Part shown: in pieces, positions 51,963 to 53,282 of the stretch
Layout: every line of letters begins with the position of its first letter
Position numbering within the stretch: position 1 is the first letter of the stretch
Assembly: GCF_031180965.1 (NCBI RefSeq)
Contig: NZ_JAPSLH010000029.1
Span: 1 to 53,282, forward strand
Length of the DNA stretch: 53,282 nt
DNA from: Chelativorans sp.
GTDB taxonomy: Bacteria > Pseudomonadota > Alphaproteobacteria > Rhizobiales > Rhizobiaceae
Direction: 5' to 3'
Position numbers and translations under genes: made by a program
The notes under the pieces: model-generated
Database searches by the model: none
Told to the model about the DNA's origin: nothing
Seen by the model: only the letters and a program-made list of their open reading frames with translations

Positions 51963-52043
51963 ATCCGTCTCCTTTGAGGGTTTTCCTGCCGAACTCCCCG
52001 CGGCCAGCGGTGTTTCGTTGGCCGACAAATTTCCCGACCGGGA

Positions 52044-52069
52044 GGAACGAACAAACATTCGGCGACGTT
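52044..52069 (+). promoter_or_regulatory. EcfG-type promoter upstream of thiolase
   Basis: GGAAC (52044-52048), 17-base spacer, CGTT (52066-52069): a full match to the rhizobial general-stress sigma consensus, plus orientation, about 78 bases before the ATG at 52148. Confidence 0.55.
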
Positions 52070-52147
52070 GCGGCTCTGGCGAAAGCCGCACAGCCGACTA
52101 CTCTCCAGGGCAGGGCGCCTGGCGGAAGGCGAGGGAGGCAGGATTTG

Positions 52148-53282
52148 ATGTCGGAGGCAGCCGGAACGGCGATCAGAACAGGTTCGCGGCCCCGCCGGGC
52201 GACAAGCACGGCCACCACCGGTAGCGCCGCTTCGCAAACGCCCGGTCGGCCGGTCTATGTCGTCGATGGCGCGCGCACGCCGTTCCTGCGGGCGAGGGGA
52301 AAGCCCGGTCCCTTCACGCCGGTGGACCTTGCCGTCCAGGCGGGGCGGCCGCTCCTGGCGCGGCTGCCGGTGGCCCCGGAGGAATTCGACCTCGTCATCC
52401 TGGGCTGCGTGAACGTCATCGCCGACGAGATGAACCCGGCAAGGGTGGCTGCGCTCCGACTCGGCATGGGCGAGGCCATGCGTGCCTTCACCGTGCAGAT
52501 CAATTGCGGCTCGGGCATGCAGTCGATCGACACCGGCTTTCGGCTGATCGAGGGCGGCCAGGCAGACCTCATCCTCGCCGGCGGGGCAGAGGCGCTCTCG
52601 CATGCGCCGCTGGTGCTGTCGAGCAACGCTGCGGGCTGGTTCGCCCGCTTCGCCACCGCGAAGACCGCCTGGGAGCGGGCGGCGGCCATCGGTGCCTTCC
52701 GGCCGGAGATGGCCAAGCCCATCATCGGCCTAGAGCGCGGGCTTACCGACCCGGTGACAGATCTCAGCATGGGGCAAACGGCCGAGATCATCGGCCATGC
52801 CTTCGGCATCACGCGCGAGGCGGCGGACGCCTATGCGCTGGAAAGCCATCGCCGGCTCGCCCGCGCCCAGGCCGAGGGGTTCCTGAAGGGCGAGGTGATC
52901 GCCTCGGTGGCGCGCGACGGCACGCTCTACGATCACGATGACGGGGTGCGGCCCGATTCCTCGATGGAGAAGCTGGAAAAGCTCAAGCCGGTCTTCGAGC
53001 GGCCGCATGGGCGCGTGACGCCCGGCAATTCCTCGCAGATCACCGATGGCGCGAGCTGGGTCGTGATCGCCTCGGAGGAGGCGGTCGAGAAGCATGGCCT
53101 CAAGCCGATGGCCCGCCTTGTGGACAGCGAATGGGCCGCGCTCGATCCGTCGGTCATGGGGCTCGGCCCCACCATCTGCTCGACGGAACTGATTAAGCGC
53201 CGCGGGCTCGCCCGAGAAGACATCGAGCTCTGGGAGATCAATGAAGCCTTCGCGGCGCAGATCCTCGCCTGCCTCGCGGCCT
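52148..53282 (+). CDS. Thiolase (acetyl-CoA C-acyltransferase, FadI-like), 3' end beyond window
   Basis: Cleaves 3-ketoacyl-CoA with CoA, or the reverse condensation. 378 codons are visible and the frame is still open at the window end. Thiolase N domain: VYVVDGARTPFLRARGKPGP, FDLVILGCVNVIADEMNPAR, and the nucleophile Cys in FTVQINCGSGMQSIDTGFRL, with LILAGGAEALSHAPLVLSSN. Thiolase C domain begins MARLVDSEWAALDPSVMGLG and includes WEINEAFAAQILACLA, the Asn-Glu-Ala-Phe motif; the later GGxxAxGHP and CxGG motifs lie outside. An unusual ~30-residue Ser/Thr/Arg-rich N-terminal extension precedes the fold. Ribosome site GGGAGG at 52133. The insert around GWFARFATAKTAWERAAAIG is typical of FadI-like enzymes. 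Confidence 0.93.
   Translation, partial: MSEAAGTAIRTGSRPRRATSTATTGSAASQTPGRPVYVVDGARTPFLRARGKPGPFTPVDLAVQAGRPLLARLPVAPEEFDLVILGCVNVIADEMNPARVAALRLGMGEAMRAFTVQINCGSGMQSIDTGFRLIEGGQADLILAGGAEALSHAPLVLSSNAAGWFARFATAKTAWERAAAIGAFRPEMAKPIIGLERGLTDPVTDLSMGQTAEIIGHAFGITREAADAYALESHRRLARAQAEGFLKGEVIASVARDGTLYDHDDGVRPDSSMEKLEKLKPVFERPHGRVTPGNSSQITDGASWVVIASEEAVEKHGLKPMARLVDSEWAALDPSVMGLGPTICSTELIKRRGLAREDIELWEINEAFAAQILACLAA

Overview
The window is about 53 kb of high-GC chromosome (low to mid 60s % by eye). Gene content, gene order and RNA features point to an alphaproteobacterium of the order Hyphomicrobiales (Rhizobiales), most likely near Phyllobacteriaceae/Brucellaceae. The support is: a circularly permuted two-piece tmRNA with tag ANDNYAEARLAA, an alpha-type SspB, a BA14K-family protein, DUF1127, DUF4169 and DUF2853 small proteins, the order thyA-folA-hflK-hflC-degP/serB/miaA/ilvIH/ilvC, and an octamer tandem repeat that is a rotation of the Brucella 'HOOF-print' unit. 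The content is mostly core housekeeping. I see no prophage, transposase, integrase, CRISPR array or toxin-antitoxin pair. The only foreign-looking stretch is the first ~128 bases (about 33% GC), which encode a piece of a DUF2971 protein.

Layout. 1-174: DUF2971 fragment. 302-5.4 kb: NAD+ DNA ligase ligA, the exporter pair azlCD, and a convergent Xaa-Pro aminopeptidase. 5.5-8.2 kb: a DUF1127 small protein, prmA, a SCO-type copper chaperone with a small membrane protein, and a hexapeptide-repeat transferase. 8.5-14.5 kb: an uncharacterised winged-helix-like protein, UvrD/PcrA helicase with an in-frame repeat insertion, a Tat-type dienelactone hydrolase that appears internally deleted, and an FAD-linked oxidase. 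14.6-19.6 kb: a large AsmA-family protein and, opposite, sspB-DUF4169-RHH. 19.7-21.8 kb: divergent tetR and Bcr/CflA exporter around a perfect operator. 21.9-22.2 kb: permuted ssrA on the minus strand. 22.4-28.5 kb: DUF2853, thyA, folA, hflK, hflC, DUF2065, degP. 28.55-28.82 kb: a palindromic element with octamer arrays at both ends; the right-hand array supplies the end of serB. 28.8-36.2 kb: serB/miaA with overlapping start codons, a HerA-like ATPase, a small membrane protein, and the ilvIH operon behind a classical attenuator (leader peptide with consecutive Ile-Ile-Leu-Val-Val), then a LysE-family exporter. 36.3-43.4 kb: a RecD-like helicase, a SpoIIAA-like protein, pdxJ, a tetR, ilvC, BA14K, an endonuclease/exonuclease/phosphatase protein and PhzF. 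43.6-44.4 kb: tRNA-Lys(CTT), a small hypothetical gene, and a candidate small RNA. 44.4-51.0 kb: tamA-tamB. 51.2-53.3 kb: two small overlapping genes and the start of a thiolase.

How parts work together. Branched-chain amino acid synthesis (ilvIH, ilvC) shares the window with two amino-acid exporters, AzlCD and LysE, which are preceded by the same palindrome GGTCA-N7-TGACC. Envelope quality control is prominent: HflKC, DegP, TamAB, AsmA and SspB/tmRNA-dependent proteolysis. dTMP/folate metabolism is represented by thyA-folA.

Most interesting. Four sites match the EcfG (rhizobial general stress sigma factor) promoter pattern GGAAC-N16/17-[C/T]GTT or a close variant. They lie before a SpoIIAA-like gene, before a small hypothetical gene, before a thiolase, and before an unannotated ~75-nt RNA made of a stem with a 26-nt C-rich loop and a strong U8 terminator. 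That RNA is the best candidate here for an undescribed regulatory element. All function calls come from reading the sequence and from memory of the families; no database searches were run.
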